Assembly: GCA_947252645.1 (NCBI GenBank)
Contig: CAMXWF010000005.1
Coordinates: 1-64,000 of the forward strand
DNA length: 64,000 nt
DNA from: an uncultured Bacteroidia bacterium
GTDB lineage: Bacteria; Bacteroidota; Bacteroidia; Bacteroidales; CAJPTX01
Direction: 5' to 3'
The notes beneath the pieces were generated by a model. It made no database searches. It was not told where the DNA came from and worked only from the letters and a program-made list of their open reading frames with translations. Below, in pieces: positions 16,021 through 24,842 of this stretch (position 1 is the first letter of the stretch; each line of letters starts with the position of its first letter). A program made the position numbers and the translations under genes.

Positions 16021-16878
16021 CTAATAACCTGTGGTCCGGAAGCTGCCGCCTAAGGGCATGACCGTGGGCGGAATGACCACCACGGGCACCGAGGCCTTGC
16101 TCAGCAGACGCTGCGACTTGCCGCCGATCATGAAGATGGGCAGCGACCGGCGGTTCTGCGAGCTTACCGCAATCAGGGCTTGGGGCAGTGCCTGGGTGTA
16201 GGCCAGCGTGCCGTCGACCAAGTCCATATCGTCGAGCGAGGCCGTCTGCACGCTCAGATCCCTCTCCTTGAAAAAGTTTTCCATCTGCTCGCGGTAGCGA
16301 GCCAGCTTCTGCCGGGCCTCATCGTTGGGCGAGTCTAGGATCGACAGCACATGCACCTTGGCCCCGTAGGCCTCGGCGATTTTGGCCACGTAGGGAGCCT
16401 TCTGCCGGCTCTCATAGGTGGTGTCCAGCGGAAACACGATATTTCCAAAGTCCTTTGGCTGCACGCCGTGCCTGATGGTGTACACGGGGCACTCCGCGGC
16501 GGCCAGCACACGCAGCGTATTGCTCCCTATGAAAAGCTCCTCAAACCCCGAGGCCCCATGCGTGCTGGTGACAATCACGGCATCGCGGTGTGACTTGGCC
16601 TGCGCCACGATCTCGCGGTATACGCTCCCCACCTTGACCATGCTCTTGATGGCCATGCGATCCCCTTGGTAGACCTGGTAGTCGGCCTCAAGCTTCCGGA
16701 AGTTCTCCTCGGCCTCCTTCCGCTCGGCCTCCGCGCTCATCTTGGCAAACGAGGGCTGGCGATTCTGCACGTACACTAGCTCTATGTTCGCCTGGAACTT
16801 GTGCGCCAGGTCCACCCCCAGCTTCAATCCATCGAGCGAGTACTCCGAGAAGTCTATTGGCACAACGATCGTTTTCAT
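16021..16878 (-). CDS. Tandem universal stress protein (UspA family)
   Basis: A 285-residue protein made of two Usp domains (about residues 1-140 and 150-285). The first keeps the ATP-binding pattern around THGASGFEELFIGSN; the second has lost most of it (GGKSQRLLSKASVPVVV). Such tandem proteins bind ATP and respond to stress, without known enzyme activity. I start at the ATG at 16878 (MKTIVVPIDFSEYS), the conserved N-terminus. It heads the Usp-plsC transcript. Confidence 0.92.
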   Translation of the reverse strand: MKTIVVPIDFSEYSLDGLKLGVDLAHKFQANIELVYVQNRQPSFAKMSAEAERKEAEENFRKLEADYQVYQGDRMAIKSMVKVGSVYREIVAQAKSHRDAVIVTSTHGASGFEELFIGSNTLRVLAAAECPVYTIRHGVQPKDFGNIVFPLDTTYESRQKAPYVAKIAEAYGAKVHVLSILDSPNDEARQKLARYREQMENFFKERDLSVQTASLDDMDLVDGTLAYTQALPQALIAVSSQNRRSLPIFMIGGKSQRLLSKASVPVVVIPPTVMPLGGSFRTTGY

Positions 16879-16921
16879 GCCTTTTTCCTGTTTTGGAGAC
16901 CCTACATCTCCCAACGCACAG

Positions 16922-16929
16922 CAAAGGTA
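16922..16929 (-). promoter_or_regulatory. -7 box of the Usp-plsC transcript
   Basis: Read on the minus strand this is TACCTTTG, an exact TAnnTTTG, 43 bases upstream of the Usp start. No -33 TTTG was found. Confidence 0.5.
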
Positions 16930-17062
16930 GCTTTTTTTACCCTAATTGCTCCCGTCGGCTGCGGCCCCATTAGGCCCCAGCGAGCCATGCCTATTCACAC
17001 CTCTTCACAAACGCTGCCCCCATACCGCCCCAGCTACCAGCTTGACGGTCCTTTGCCGGTCC

Positions 17063-17123
17063 AACTTCGTACCTGTTCCGTACTAACTCCGCTCAAACTG
17101 CCCCTGCGAGCGGAGAGGGTACG
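17063..17123. repeat. Structured intergenic repeat, copy 1
   Basis: Two degenerate 11-base units of the type AACTCCGTACC (17063-17073, 17074-17084) followed by AACTCCGCT, a 15-base loop and AGCGGAG (17109-17115). CTCCGCT pairs perfectly with AGCGGAG, and CGTAC (17079-17083) pairs with GTACG (17119-17123). The same order, stem and loop length occur at 57401-57477. Confidence 0.65.
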
Positions 17124-17301
17124 CAGGCGATACCAGAGGAGCACGCAATACGGCCATGCACCTAGCGATAATTCAATTGCCCAATAGACTACTAGCGGAG
17201 CGACTGCCAGTAGCCTACGGCCTGTTGACCTTTGGGCTCTGGGATGCAAGGCGGCAGCCGAGACTCCGGCCCTGTGGGCACTGAAACCGAAAACTGAGCA
17301 A

Positions 17302-17328
17302 TTGGTTTAGAGAAAAATAGTACATTTG
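17302..17328 (+). promoter_or_regulatory. Promoter of the kamD fermentation operon
   Basis: An exact -7 box TACATTTG at 17321-17328, with TTG at 17302-17304, 16 bases upstream (slightly short of the usual spacing). Transcription would start near 17335. Confidence 0.55.
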
Positions 17329-17383
17329 CACTAGTGGGCCTGTGAAAATGTCGTGGACGAGGCAAGCTGAAGGGATAGCCAGG

Positions 17384-18940
17384 ATGACAAAGAGCAAGCT
17401 AGGGATAGATTTTGAGGAGGTGCGCCACGCGCGGTCGTTGGCCAAGCAGATAGCCGATGCCGTGCAGGACTTTGTGGGTGGCTACACTACGGTGGCCGTG
17501 GAGCGCACGCTGGCGCGTTTGATGGGGATCGATGGGGTGGATGGCAACGATGTACCCTTGCCCAACGTGGTGGTGGACTCGCTACAAGACAAGGGGGTCT
17601 TGGCCGATGGGGTCCTGTTCTTCCTGGCCAACGCCATAGCGGCCACCAATCAGTCGCCCCAGGAGCTAGCCGAGCGCATTGCCAAGGAGCAGCTCGACCT
17701 GACGGCCTTCCCGTTCCTCCAGCCGGCGCAGACAGAGCAGGTGCTCAAGCCGCTGGTAACAGAGGGCCTCGGTCGGATCAAGGCCCGCCGGGCCAAGCGC
17801 GAGTGCTACTTGAAGACCATCGGCGAGGGGCCGCAGCCCTATCTCTACGTCATCGTGGCCACGGGCAACATCTACGAGGACGTGGTGCAGGCGGAGGCCT
17901 GCGTACGCCAGGGGGCCGACATCGTGGCGGTGATCCGCACCACGGGCCAGAGCCTGCTCGATTCCGTGCCCTACGGGGCCACCACGGAGGGCTTCGGTGG
18001 CACCTTTGCCACCCAGGAGAACTTCCGCATCATGCGCGCGGCACTCGACAAGGTGGGCGAGGAGGTGGGGCGCTATGTCCGTCTGTGCAACTACTGCTCT
18101 GGGCTGTGCATGCCGGAGATCGCCGTCATGGGGGCCTTTGAGGGGCTCGATGTCATGCTCAACGATGCCCTCTACGGCATCCTATTCCGCGACATCAACA
18201 TGCAGCGCACGATGATCGACCAGTACATGTCGCGCGTGATTAATGGCTACGCGGGGGTCATCATCAACACTGGGGAGGACAACTACTTGACCACGGCCGA
18301 TGCCGTGGAGCAGGCGCACACGGTGTTGGCCTCCGACCTCATCAACGAGCAGCTAGCCCTAAGCGCCGCGCTGCCTGAGGAGCAGATGGGGCTAGGGCAT
18401 GCGTTTGAGATGGATCCGCAGCTCAAAGACGGCTTCCTGTTTGAGCTGGCCCAGGCCGTGTTGCTCCGCGAGATATTCCCCAAAGCCCCACTCAAGTACA
18501 TGCCGCCCACCAAGTTCATGACGGGCAACATTTTCCGTGGGCACTTGCAGGATGCCCTTTTCAACATTGTGGGCATCTGGTCGCACCAGGGCATCCAGCT
18601 CCTCGGCATGCCGACGGAGGCCATCCACACCCCCTTCATGTCGGATAGGTATCTCTCCATAGAGAATGCCCGCTACATATTCAACAATCTCCATTCCATA
18701 GGCGACGAGGTCTACTTCAAGGAGGGGGGCATTATCCAGCGCAGAGCCCAGGAGGTGCTCGACAACGCCACCAAGCTCCTGGAAGACATGGTGGGCGAGG
18801 GACTTTTCACCGCGCTCGAGAAGGGGATCTTCGCCGATATCAAGCGGCCGCGCGATGGCGGTAAGGGCTTGCAGGGGGTAGCACCGAAGGGCGCCCACTA
18901 CTACAATCCCTTCATCGACCTAATGAAGAGTAGGGCGTAG
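17384..18940 (+). CDS. kamD: Lysine 5,6-aminomutase alpha subunit
   Basis: A 518-residue subunit, matching the family length of about 516. With KamE it moves an amino group of D-lysine or beta-lysine between C6 and C5, using adenosylcobalamin and PLP. The body is the large TIM-barrel; typical segments include GADIVAVIRTTGQSLLD, YGATTEGFGGTFATQENFRIMR and VIINTGEDNYLTTADAVE. I start at MTKSKLGIDFEEV (17384) to match the family; an in-frame GTG at 17342 would add 14 residues. First gene of a nine-gene operon, but the beta subunit is not next: an exported-protein gene intervenes. Confidence 0.95.
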   Translation: MTKSKLGIDFEEVRHARSLAKQIADAVQDFVGGYTTVAVERTLARLMGIDGVDGNDVPLPNVVVDSLQDKGVLADGVLFFLANAIAATNQSPQELAERIAKEQLDLTAFPFLQPAQTEQVLKPLVTEGLGRIKARRAKRECYLKTIGEGPQPYLYVIVATGNIYEDVVQAEACVRQGADIVAVIRTTGQSLLDSVPYGATTEGFGGTFATQENFRIMRAALDKVGEEVGRYVRLCNYCSGLCMPEIAVMGAFEGLDVMLNDALYGILFRDINMQRTMIDQYMSRVINGYAGVIINTGEDNYLTTADAVEQAHTVLASDLINEQLALSAALPEEQMGLGHAFEMDPQLKDGFLFELAQAVLLREIFPKAPLKYMPPTKFMTGNIFRGHLQDALFNIVGIWSHQGIQLLGMPTEAIHTPFMSDRYLSIENARYIFNNLHSIGDEVYFKEGGIIQRRAQEVLDNATKLLEDMVGEGLFTALEKGIFADIKRPRDGGKGLQGVAPKGAHYYNPFIDLMKSRA

Positions 18941-18962
18941 TTAAGCTGTGCAGGAGCGCACG

Positions 18963-19427
18963 ATGGGTTGCTGTAGGGTGGTAACACTGCTTTGGGCATT
19001 GCTCACCGTGGGGTGGGGGGCGACAGCTAGCGCCCAGGAGGAGTATCACCTCTATGGGGGTGAGGGGCACGCCACGTACTACGGTTGCCTGAACTGCGAG
19101 AGCCACCGGGATAGCACGATATGGAATTACTACAGCCCCTACGGCTACCCTCTGGGGACGCAGAGCATATGGAACGACAAGCTGCCCATTGTCGATGTGG
19201 AGAGCCCCTATAGCTTCCGCAACCCGACGGCTGCCGATCCGCGCTGTCTGCCCATTGTGGTTGACAGCCAGGGGCGGTTCGTTGGGTATTTTACAGCCAA
19301 TGGGGACATGCCCGAGCGCTGCGATTGGGCGTTGCTCGAGATCATATTGGACAACTACGATAGGATAGTGCTTGATGTCGACGAGGCCTACGAGGAGTTG
19401 TTCGGGGGGGCAATATCCCTCTACTGA
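18963..19427 (+). CDS. Exported SIwN/YGS-type protein inside the aminomutase operon
   Basis: A 154-residue protein with a signal peptide (MGCCRVVTLLWALLTVGWG, cleavage near ASAQ). The mature part contains YYGCLNCESHRDSTIWNYYSPYG, then QSIWND, SPYSFRNP and a closing PIVVDSQGRFVGYFTAN. This order (YLGxL.., SI-W/F-N..YG, S-x-x-N-P, P-x-I-x-D-x-G-x-x-Y-x-T-N) resembles a small secreted-protein module I recall in Firmicutes and cyanobacteria, of unknown function. It lies 22 bases after kamD and 45 before kamE, on the same strand, so it should be co-transcribed. Why an exported protein sits between two subunits of a cytosolic enzyme is unclear. An in-frame GTG at 18948 is a less likely start. Confidence 0.75.
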   Translation: MGCCRVVTLLWALLTVGWGATASAQEEYHLYGGEGHATYYGCLNCESHRDSTIWNYYSPYGYPLGTQSIWNDKLPIVDVESPYSFRNPTAADPRCLPIVVDSQGRFVGYFTANGDMPERCDWALLEIILDNYDRIVLDVDEAYEELFGGAISLY

Positions 19428-19472
19428 GCCGGACGGAATCGTGAAGAAAGATGAAGAGAAAGGCGTAGCAAG

Positions 19473-20288
19473 ATGAGTGCTGGGTTGTATTCGACAGAGG
19501 AGAAGGATTTCGATCGTACGCTGGACTTGAAGAAAGTCAAGCCCTACGGCGATACGATGAACGATGGCAAGGTCCAGTTGAGCTTCACGTTGCCCGTGCC
19601 GAAGGGCCCAGAGGCCGAGGAGGCGGCCAAGCAGCTCATCAAGGCCATGGGGCTGAACAACCCGCTGGTGGTCTTTTCCCAGGAGCTGACGCCCGGCTAT
19701 ACGTTCTTCAACTGCTATGGCAGCTGTACGCACACGGTGAACTACGAGGACATCTACGTGCCCAAGGTGGAGTCTAGCGTGATGAGCATGGAGGAGACCG
19801 ACAAGTTCATCGCGGAGAAGATCGGGCGACCGGTAGTGGTGGTAGGGGCCAGCACAGGTACGGATGCGCACACCGTGGGCATCGATGCCATCATGAACAT
19901 GAAGGGCTTTGCGGGCCACTACGGCCTGGAGCGCTACCAGATGATCGAGGCGCATAACCTGGGCAGCCAGGTACTCAACGAGGATTTCATCGCCAAGGCC
20001 CTGGAGCTGCATGCTGATGCGTTGTTGGTGTCGCAGACGGTGACGCAGAAGGACGTGCATATCAAGAACATGACCGAGCTGGTGGAGATGCTGGAGGCCG
20101 AGGGGCTGCGCGACAAGGTGATCTTGGTGTGCGGGGGCCCTCGCATCACCCACGAGCTGGCCAAGGAGATTGGCTACGATGCGGGCTTTGGGGCCAATAC
20201 GTATGCAGACGATGTGGCCTCCTACGTGGTGGAGGAGTTGGCGCGTAGGCGAGAGGCAGGCATCGAGGGGTTGGGCGACGCCCAGTAG
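19473..20288 (+). CDS. kamE: Lysine 5,6-aminomutase beta subunit (cobalamin-binding)
   Basis: A 271-residue subunit carrying the B12-binding Rossmann domain and the PLP lysine. The base-off cobalamin motif D-x-H-x-x-G is Asp131-Ala-His133-Thr-Val-Gly136, and MNMKG places Lys144 where the PLP-binding lysine is in the Clostridium sticklandii enzyme. Later segments VSQTVTQKDVHIKNM and VCGGPRITHELAKEIGYDAGFG complete the cobalamin pocket. It completes the enzyme begun by KamD and is followed after about 30 bases by the CoA-transferase gene. Confidence 0.96.
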   Translation: MSAGLYSTEEKDFDRTLDLKKVKPYGDTMNDGKVQLSFTLPVPKGPEAEEAAKQLIKAMGLNNPLVVFSQELTPGYTFFNCYGSCTHTVNYEDIYVPKVESSVMSMEETDKFIAEKIGRPVVVVGASTGTDAHTVGIDAIMNMKGFAGHYGLERYQMIEAHNLGSQVLNEDFIAKALELHADALLVSQTVTQKDVHIKNMTELVEMLEAEGLRDKVILVCGGPRITHELAKEIGYDAGFGANTYADDVASYVVEELARRREAGIEGLGDAQ

Positions 20289-20321
20289 ATGGCGAGGTAG
20301 TTGGATAGGCGAAGTAAAAAC

Positions 20322-20993
20322 ATGGAGACGAGCAAGATGGATAAGCAGCAGATGCGTGAAACCATTGCCCGCCGTGTGGCCAAGGAGCTGCATGATGGGG
20401 ATGTGGTCAATTTGGGCATAGGGTTGCCGACGAAGGTTTTGGACTACCTGCCGAGCAACGTGCACGTGGTAGTACAATCGGAGAATGGCCTTGTGGGCAT
20501 GGGCGCCGCGCCTGCTGCGGGGCATGAGGATCCAGAATTCATAGATGCCGGGGGCGGCTTTGTCACGGGCATCCCTGGGGCGGCTACCTGCAGCAGCGCC
20601 ACGTCGTTTGGGCTGATCCGCGGCGGCCATGTGGACATCAGCGTGCTGGGGGCCTTGCAGGTGGACCAAGAGGGTAACCTTGCCAATTGGATTGTCCCCG
20701 GGAAGTTGGTGCCTGGCATGGGCGGGGCCATGGATCTGCTCAACGGCACCAAGAAGGTGGTTCTGGCCATGGAGCATACGGCCAAAGGCAAACCCAAGAT
20801 CCTCAAGAAATGCACGCTTCCCCTTACGGCCAAGGGGCAGGTGAACATGATTGTTACGGAGATGTGCGTGTTGGAGGTCACCAAGCGGGGACTGGAGCTT
20901 CGGGAGAAGAATCCAGAGTTTAGCCTGGAGGATATCAAGGCGGCCACTGACGCGGAGCTGATAGTGCCTGCCCAGGTGCCCTCGATGTTTTAG
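20322..20993 (+). CDS. ctfB: Acetoacetate:butyrate CoA-transferase beta subunit
   Basis: A 223-residue subunit B of the 3-oxoacid CoA-transferase family. It holds the catalytic glutamate in VVQSENGLVGMG and the motifs VNLGIGLPTKV and GGAMDLLNGTKKVVLAMEHT. It would move CoA between butyryl-CoA (or acetyl-CoA) and acetoacetate formed from lysine. The A subunit, needed for activity, is not adjacent or elsewhere in this window; in Porphyromonas gingivalis, as I recall, it lies upstream in one lysine cluster, so here that cluster seems split. I use the ATG at 20322; ATG 20337 is also possible. Confidence 0.93.
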   Translation: METSKMDKQQMRETIARRVAKELHDGDVVNLGIGLPTKVLDYLPSNVHVVVQSENGLVGMGAAPAAGHEDPEFIDAGGGFVTGIPGAATCSSATSFGLIRGGHVDISVLGALQVDQEGNLANWIVPGKLVPGMGGAMDLLNGTKKVVLAMEHTAKGKPKILKKCTLPLTAKGQVNMIVTEMCVLEVTKRGLELREKNPEFSLEDIKAATDAELIVPAQVPSMF

Positions 20994-21027
20994 TACACAA
21001 GATGTCCACATACAAAAAAGAAGCGTA

Positions 21028-22167
21028 ATGGATTTTTCGTTGTCCAAGACGGAGCAGCTGTTCCTGCAGATGATCCGCCAGTTTGCGCAGGATGAGGTCA
21101 AGCCTCTGGCTGCTGATGTCGATGAGCAGGAGCGTTTCCCCGAGGAGACGGTGGCCAAGATGGGCCCGCTGGGCATCATGGGCATCCCCTTCCCCAAGGA
21201 GTATGGGGGCGCTGGGGGCACCAACCAGCTCTACTCCATGTGCGTGGAGGAGCTCAGCCGCGTGTGCGCCACCACGGGCGTAATCGTCTCGGCGCATACG
21301 TCCCTGTGCTGCAATCCGATTTTTGAGCTGGGGTCAGAGGATCAGCGCAAGCGCTACCTGCCGAAGCTTTGCAGCGGCGAGTGGCTGGGGGCGTTTGGCC
21401 TTACAGAGCCCAACGCGGGCACGGATGCCTCGGCGCAGCAGACCACGGCGCGCTTGGATGGCGACCACTACGTGCTCAATGGATCCAAGATCTTCATCAC
21501 GAACGCGTCCAAAGCCCATGTGTTCGTGGTGATGGCCATGACCGACAAGAGTCAGGGCACGCACGGTATCTCGGCGTTTATCGTTGAGAAGGGCATGCCG
21601 GGCTTCTCCATCGGCAAGGAGGAGAAGAAGATGGGTATTCGCGGGTCGGCCACCTGCGAGCTGATATTTGAGGACTGCATTGTCCCCAAGGAGAACCTGC
21701 TCGGCAGGGAGGGCAAGGGCTTCTCGGTGGCCATGAAGACGCTCGATGGTGGGCGTATTGGCATAGCCTCGCAGGCGTTGGGGATAGCCCAGGGGGCCAT
21801 GGATGAGGTGATTACCTACGTGAAGGAGCGCAAGCAGTTTGGGCGGCCGCTGGCCAAGTTCCAGAACACGGCCTTCCAGATAGCCGATATGCAGACGCGC
21901 GTGGAGGCAGCCCGCTTGCTGGTGCGCAAGGCCTCTTGGAAGAAGGACCAGAAGCTGCCCTATACGGTGGATGCGGCGTATGCCAAGCTATTTGCGGCGG
22001 AGACGGCCATGGCCGTGACGACCAAGGCCGTGCAGCTCTTCGGCGGCTACGGCTACACGCGCGAATACCCAGTGGAGCGCATGATGCGTGATGCCAAGAT
22101 TACCGAGATCTACGAGGGCACTTCGGAGGTCATGCGGATGGTCATTAGTGGTGCCTTGTTGAAGTAA
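21028..22167 (+). CDS. bcd: Butyryl-CoA dehydrogenase (short-chain acyl-CoA dehydrogenase)
   Basis: A 379-residue FAD enzyme of the usual length that reduces crotonyl-CoA to butyryl-CoA. Seen are FGLTEPNAGTDASAQQTTA (flavin/substrate loop), the FAD-binding QLFGGYGYTREYPVERMMRD near the C-terminus, and the catalytic glutamate in IYEGTSEVMRM. It is followed directly by etfB and etfA, so it probably works as a Bcd-EtfAB complex. In clostridia that complex bifurcates electrons from NADH to crotonyl-CoA and ferredoxin; whether this one does is inference. Confidence 0.96.
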   Translation: MDFSLSKTEQLFLQMIRQFAQDEVKPLAADVDEQERFPEETVAKMGPLGIMGIPFPKEYGGAGGTNQLYSMCVEELSRVCATTGVIVSAHTSLCCNPIFELGSEDQRKRYLPKLCSGEWLGAFGLTEPNAGTDASAQQTTARLDGDHYVLNGSKIFITNASKAHVFVVMAMTDKSQGTHGISAFIVEKGMPGFSIGKEEKKMGIRGSATCELIFEDCIVPKENLLGREGKGFSVAMKTLDGGRIGIASQALGIAQGAMDEVITYVKERKQFGRPLAKFQNTAFQIADMQTRVEAARLLVRKASWKKDQKLPYTVDAAYAKLFAAETAMAVTTKAVQLFGGYGYTREYPVERMMRDAKITEIYEGTSEVMRMVISGALLK

Positions 22168-22189
22168 TCCTACCAAAAGCCTATTAGCG

Positions 22190-22972
22190 ATGAATATAGT
22201 GGTGTGCATTAAGCAGGTGCCCGATACGACGGAGGTACGCATCGACCCGGTCAAGGGGACGATCATCCGTGAGGGTGTGCCGAGCATCATGAATCCCGAT
22301 GATAAGGGCGGGCTCGAGATGGCCCTGCGGCTCAAGGACAAATATGGTGCGCATGTGACCGTGTTGACCATGGGGCCCAATCAGGCCGACGATATGCTCC
22401 GTGAGGCTTTTGCCATGGGGGCCGATGAGGCCTATCACCTGAGCGACCGCAGGTTTGCGGGGGCGGATACGCTGGCCACTTCTTATGCCCTCGCGGGCGC
22501 CCTGCGGGTGATTGGCTACGACCTCATCATCACTGGCCGCCAGGCCATCGATGGCGATACCGCCCAAGTAGGGCCTGGCTTGGCGGAGCACCTCGACTTG
22601 CCCCAGGTGTCCTACGTGGAGAGCTTGGAGTTTGATGGAAAGGATAAGCTGCTCTGCAAGCGCGTCTTGGAGAACGGCTTCCAGATCCTGGAGGTCCACA
22701 CCCCCTGCGTGGTCACGGCGGTCACTCCAGCCAAGGAGGCGCGCTACATGACTGTAGCGGGTATCATGGATGCCTACGATAAACCTGTCAACCTCTGGGA
22801 TGCCGACAAGATCGACGTGGACCAAACCAAGCTGGGCCTCAAGGGATCGCCCACGCGCGTCTTCAAGTCCTTCGCCAAGGGCACTAAAGCTGCGGGCGAA
22901 GTGCATGAGCTGACCACCGAGGAGGCTGTGGATTTGATCGTCGAGAAGCTCCAAGAAAAATTTATCATCTAG
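22190..22972 (+). CDS. etfB: Electron transfer flavoprotein beta subunit
   Basis: A 260-residue EtfB starting MNIVVCIKQVPDTTEV, with the nucleotide-loop segment GRQAIDGDTAQVGPGLAE and the beta-family C-terminal arm. In bifurcating Etfs this subunit carries the second FAD; the length of about 260 and the DGDTAQ motif fit that group. Its stop lies 2 bases before the etfA start, so the two are translationally coupled. Confidence 0.96.
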   Translation: MNIVVCIKQVPDTTEVRIDPVKGTIIREGVPSIMNPDDKGGLEMALRLKDKYGAHVTVLTMGPNQADDMLREAFAMGADEAYHLSDRRFAGADTLATSYALAGALRVIGYDLIITGRQAIDGDTAQVGPGLAEHLDLPQVSYVESLEFDGKDKLLCKRVLENGFQILEVHTPCVVTAVTPAKEARYMTVAGIMDAYDKPVNLWDADKIDVDQTKLGLKGSPTRVFKSFAKGTKAAGEVHELTTEEAVDLIVEKLQEKFII

Positions 22973-22974
22973 CC

Positions 22975-23991
22975 ATGGATTTGAAAGCATATAAGGACAT
23001 CTACGTGTTCGCCGAGCAGCGCCGCGGCACGATCCAGAGTGTGGCCTACGAGCTGCTGGGCAAAGCGCGTGAGCTGGCCGATGGCGCGCACCAGAAGGTG
23101 TTTGCCATTCTGCTCGGCTACAAGATCGCTGACCAGGCCAATCTGCTCATCGAGTATGGCGCCGACGGGGTGATAGTGATAGACTCTCCGCATCTGGAGA
23201 ACTACCTCACCGAGCAGTATGCCCAGGCCATATCGCAGATCATTGATGCCAAGCGTCCAGAAACCGTCTTGTTTGGTGCTACCACCATCGGGCGCGATTT
23301 GGCCCCTAGGCTCTCCGTCAGGCTCCACACGGGGCTCACGGCCGACTGCACAGGGCTGGCCATCGGCGAGGATGGCAACCTGCAAATGACACGTCCAGCG
23401 TTCGGTGGTAACCTCATGGCTACCATCCTTTGTACCGACAACCGCCCGCAGATGTCCACGGTGCGCCCCGGCGTGATGCGCAAGCTGAAGCGAGAGCCGA
23501 ACCGCAAGGGCGAGATAGAGAACTTCCCCGTGAAGTTCGACCGCTCTCGCTTCAAGGTGACTCTGGTGCGCGAGGAGTTTGAGCAGAAGAAAAAGAAGGA
23601 CATCACTGAGGCCAGCATCTTGGTTTCTGGCGGTCGCGGCGTTGGCAGCAAAGAGGGCTTTGCCAAGCTGGAGGCCTTGGCCAAGGTGATCAACGGCCAG
23701 GTGTCCTCATCGCGCGCCATGGTCGACGCGGGCATCATGGATCACGATGTCCAGGTGGGCCAGACGGGTAAAACGGTGCGCCCCGATGTATATTTTGCGC
23801 TCGGCATTTCCGGGGCCATCCAGCACTTGGCGGGCATGGAGGAGTCGAACTACATCATTGCCGTCAACCGTGACAAGGAAGCTCCCATTTTCAATGTGGC
23901 CGATCTGGGTATCGTAGGCGACCTGCACAAGATAGTGCCCCTGCTTACCGAGAGGCTCGAGAAGCTCCGTAAGGAGAGCCAAGTGAAGTAG
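22975..23991 (+). CDS. etfA: Electron transfer flavoprotein alpha subunit
   Basis: A 338-residue EtfA. The N-terminal domain pairs with EtfB; the C-terminal FAD domain shows LVSGGRGVGSKEGF, SSRAMVDAGIMDHDVQVGQTGKTVRPDVYFALGISGAIQH (the flavin-binding stretch) and IIAVNRDKEAPIFNVADLGIVGD. It passes electrons to Bcd. Crotonase follows after 8 bases, so the gene is in the middle of the operon. Confidence 0.97.
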   Translation: MDLKAYKDIYVFAEQRRGTIQSVAYELLGKARELADGAHQKVFAILLGYKIADQANLLIEYGADGVIVIDSPHLENYLTEQYAQAISQIIDAKRPETVLFGATTIGRDLAPRLSVRLHTGLTADCTGLAIGEDGNLQMTRPAFGGNLMATILCTDNRPQMSTVRPGVMRKLKREPNRKGEIENFPVKFDRSRFKVTLVREEFEQKKKKDITEASILVSGGRGVGSKEGFAKLEALAKVINGQVSSSRAMVDAGIMDHDVQVGQTGKTVRPDVYFALGISGAIQHLAGMEESNYIIAVNRDKEAPIFNVADLGIVGDLHKIVPLLTERLEKLRKESQVK

Positions 23992-23999
23992 GGAGGTCG

Positions 24000-24794
24000 A
24001 TGATGGCTACTACTTCGTTTCAATGGCTTGTGGTTGAGCGCCCCAGCGAGTACATCGCGAAGGTCACTATCAACCGCCCGGAGGTGCTCAATGCGCTGGA
24101 CACGGCCCTGCTCGATGAGCTGGAGTGCTGTTTCTACCAGCTGGGAGCAGACACCGCCCTGCGGGCGGTGTTGCTCACGGGCACGGGCAAGTCGTTCGTG
24201 GCCGGGGCCGACATCAAGGCCATGTCGCAGCTTACCCCACTTGCCGCCAAGGCCTTCGGGGAGAAGGGCAATAGGGTGTTTCGTCAAATCGAGCTCTTGC
24301 CCGTGCCTGTGATAGCCTTGGTGAATGGTTTTGCGCTGGGGGGGGGCTGTGAGCTGTCGCTGGCATGCGACATCCGCATAGCTTCACAGAAGGCACTTTT
24401 TGGGCAGCCAGAGGTCGGGTTGGGCATCACGCCTGGATTCGGTGGCACGCAGCGCTTGACCCGCTTGGTGGGAGCAGGTGTGGCCGCGGAGTTGATCTAC
24501 ACGGCCCGCAATATCAAGGCTGAGGAGGCCTTGCGGATAGGGCTGGTCAATCAGGTGGTGGCGCCCGAGGAGCTGGAGAACACGGGGCTTGCGCTGGCCG
24601 AACGTATAGCCCAGCAGGCCCCTGTAGCCGTGCGCAGTGCCAAGCAGGCCATACTGCGCGGCATGGATAGCCCACTCGACGTGGCGCTAACCTACGAGAG
24701 TGCGCTCTTCTCATCCTGCTTTGCCACGGAGGACCAGAAGGCCGGGATGGCCGCCTTCCTCCGCAAGGAGAAGGCAACCTATAGGGGACAGTAG
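24000..24794 (+). CDS. crt: Enoyl-CoA hydratase / crotonase
   Basis: A 264-residue crotonase that interconverts 3-hydroxybutyryl-CoA and crotonyl-CoA. Oxyanion-hole segments are KSFVAGADIKAM and NGFALGGGCELSLACD; the two catalytic glutamates are in GGGCELS and FGQPEVGLGITPGFGGTQRL. Two ATG codons (24000 and 24003) are both usable. It lies between etfA and hbd, the normal order of butyrate genes. Confidence 0.96.
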   Translation: MMATTSFQWLVVERPSEYIAKVTINRPEVLNALDTALLDELECCFYQLGADTALRAVLLTGTGKSFVAGADIKAMSQLTPLAAKAFGEKGNRVFRQIELLPVPVIALVNGFALGGGCELSLACDIRIASQKALFGQPEVGLGITPGFGGTQRLTRLVGAGVAAELIYTARNIKAEEALRIGLVNQVVAPEELENTGLALAERIAQQAPVAVRSAKQAILRGMDSPLDVALTYESALFSSCFATEDQKAGMAAFLRKEKATYRGQ

Positions 24795-24842
24795 TAGGAA
24801 GTCTAACCGTATGCGCTACGCATACTAAAAGGGGGAAGTACT

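Larger units (their letters stand above)
16879..17383. other. Divergent intergenic region between Usp and kamD
   Basis: About 500 bases holding the Usp -7 box, the structured repeat at 17063-17123 and the kamD promoter. The open frames within it look like chance translation. A regulator of the lysine operon could bind here, but no palindromic operator other than the repeat is obvious. Confidence 0.5.

Noticed and set aside
17342..17383. GTG start of kamD at 17342
   Set aside because: It would lie about 7 bases after the predicted transcription start and add 14 residues with no match to the KamD N-terminus; the ATG at 17384 fits family length.
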